In this document: positions 63,771 through 64,000 of the stretch, in pieces | Position numbering within the stretch: the stretch's first letter is position 1 | How the letters are laid out: each line of letters opens with the position of its first letter | DNA from: Otis tarda | Lineage: Eukaryota > Chordata > Aves > Otidiformes > Otididae | Reading direction: 5' to 3' | DNA: 64,000 nt | Assembly (NCBI GenBank): GCA_026413225.1 | Contig: JAPMTP010000044.1 | Coordinates: forward strand, 909,873-973,872 | Notes under the pieces: model-generated | Database searches by the model: none | What the model saw: the letters and a program-made list of their open reading frames with translations, nothing else | What the model was told of the DNA's origin: nothing | Translations under genes and position numbers: made by a program

Positions 63771-64000
63771 GGCTTGCTGGGAGAAATCACTTCTGGTTCT
63801 TCTCCTGAACAGGCCCAAAGGACCTGGACTGATGTGCACTGCCTCGTGTGCTCTCCTCTGGAAATGTGTGATATGGAGAAGGCTTGTGGTGTGGGAAGGA
63901 GGGCAGAAGGGTGCCGGTGGCAACTGAAGGACAAGAAAGAGATTGCTGAATCCATGTGGGAGGGAGAGAAGGGCGTGTTGCGTACCTGAACTTTTCAAGT
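63771..64000. other. No gene seen to window end
   Basis: 3' flank of the OR pseudogene. Confidence 0.3.

Noticed and set aside
1-64000. Possible assignment to the W chromosome or a microchromosome
   Set aside because: ERV and CR1 density would fit, but no diagnostic sex-linked gene is recognised, so no claim is made.
1-64000. tRNA or rRNA genes
   Set aside because: Only retroviral primer-binding sites complementary to tRNA ends were found; no cloverleaf or rRNA text was seen.

Overview
The window is bird-type vertebrate nuclear DNA, read as dense transposon-rich, olfactory-receptor-rich sequence. Three observations support this: many CR1 LINEs with the avian 3' tail (ATTCTATG)n, an intact class II olfactory receptor of the expanded avian OR14/gamma-c type, and several layers of avian-type endogenous retroviruses (ERVs). 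The species and chromosome cannot be fixed from the sequence. Most long open frames here belong to mobile elements or are antisense shadows. Only one ordinary protein-coding gene is clearly intact: the OR at 10163-11092.

Layout. 1-6900: an ERV LTR-like segment, a composite repeat built from an old CR1 (called 'repeat U' here), an LTR plus decayed gag on the minus strand, and a 5'-truncated CR1. 6900-13560: OR 5' flank, the intact OR14-like gene, then sparse old repeats. 13567-19400: an old CR1 split by a solo LTR with a matching target-site duplication, an ATTCT microsatellite, and two broken ORs on the minus strand. 19583-24094: a nearly full-length CR1 with a long EN-RT reading frame. 24096-31256: ERV DNA, with a minus-strand LTR/primer-binding-site pair head-to-head with a plus-strand provirus remnant (PBS, gag, RT, RNase H, env, 3' LTR) that carries further nested insertions. 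31257-35900: inverted repeat U, an integrase remnant, and a RIMBP3-like coiled-coil gene copy on the minus strand. 36440-39540: class I ERV pol with a nested LTR. 39600-43900: CR1 pieces, a 3' fragment of the RIMBP3-like gene, then a second, frameshifted RIMBP3-like copy on the plus strand. 44398-48400: another ERV (LTR, PBS, gag), an OR tail, repeat U and an LTR. 49440-51090: an unrecognised multi-exon-looking gene with an 18-residue repeat. 51100-55900: mostly unannotatable sequence with CR1 scraps. 55880-57240: a CpG-island-like block followed by a tandem array of CCAAT boxes. 57260-60910: a second class I ERV with PBS and LTR. 60925-64000: repeat U and two OR pseudogenes.

Most notable: (i) two diverged RIMBP3-like copies each have, about 200-330 bp upstream of their ATG, three 55- or 56-bp tandem units, each carrying a perfect CC(A/T)6GG (CArG) decamer that is also TATA-like; the plus-strand copy adds a perfect TGACGTCA CRE 41 bp before its ATG. 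(ii) A six-fold CCAAT-box tandem array lies next to a CpG island. (iii) LTRs here share modules (common U3 with different R/U5, or the reverse) and are linked to different PBS types, which points to recombination between ERV lineages. (iv) A CR1 has all visible EN/RT catalytic residues intact and a C-terminal frameshift from one missing G.
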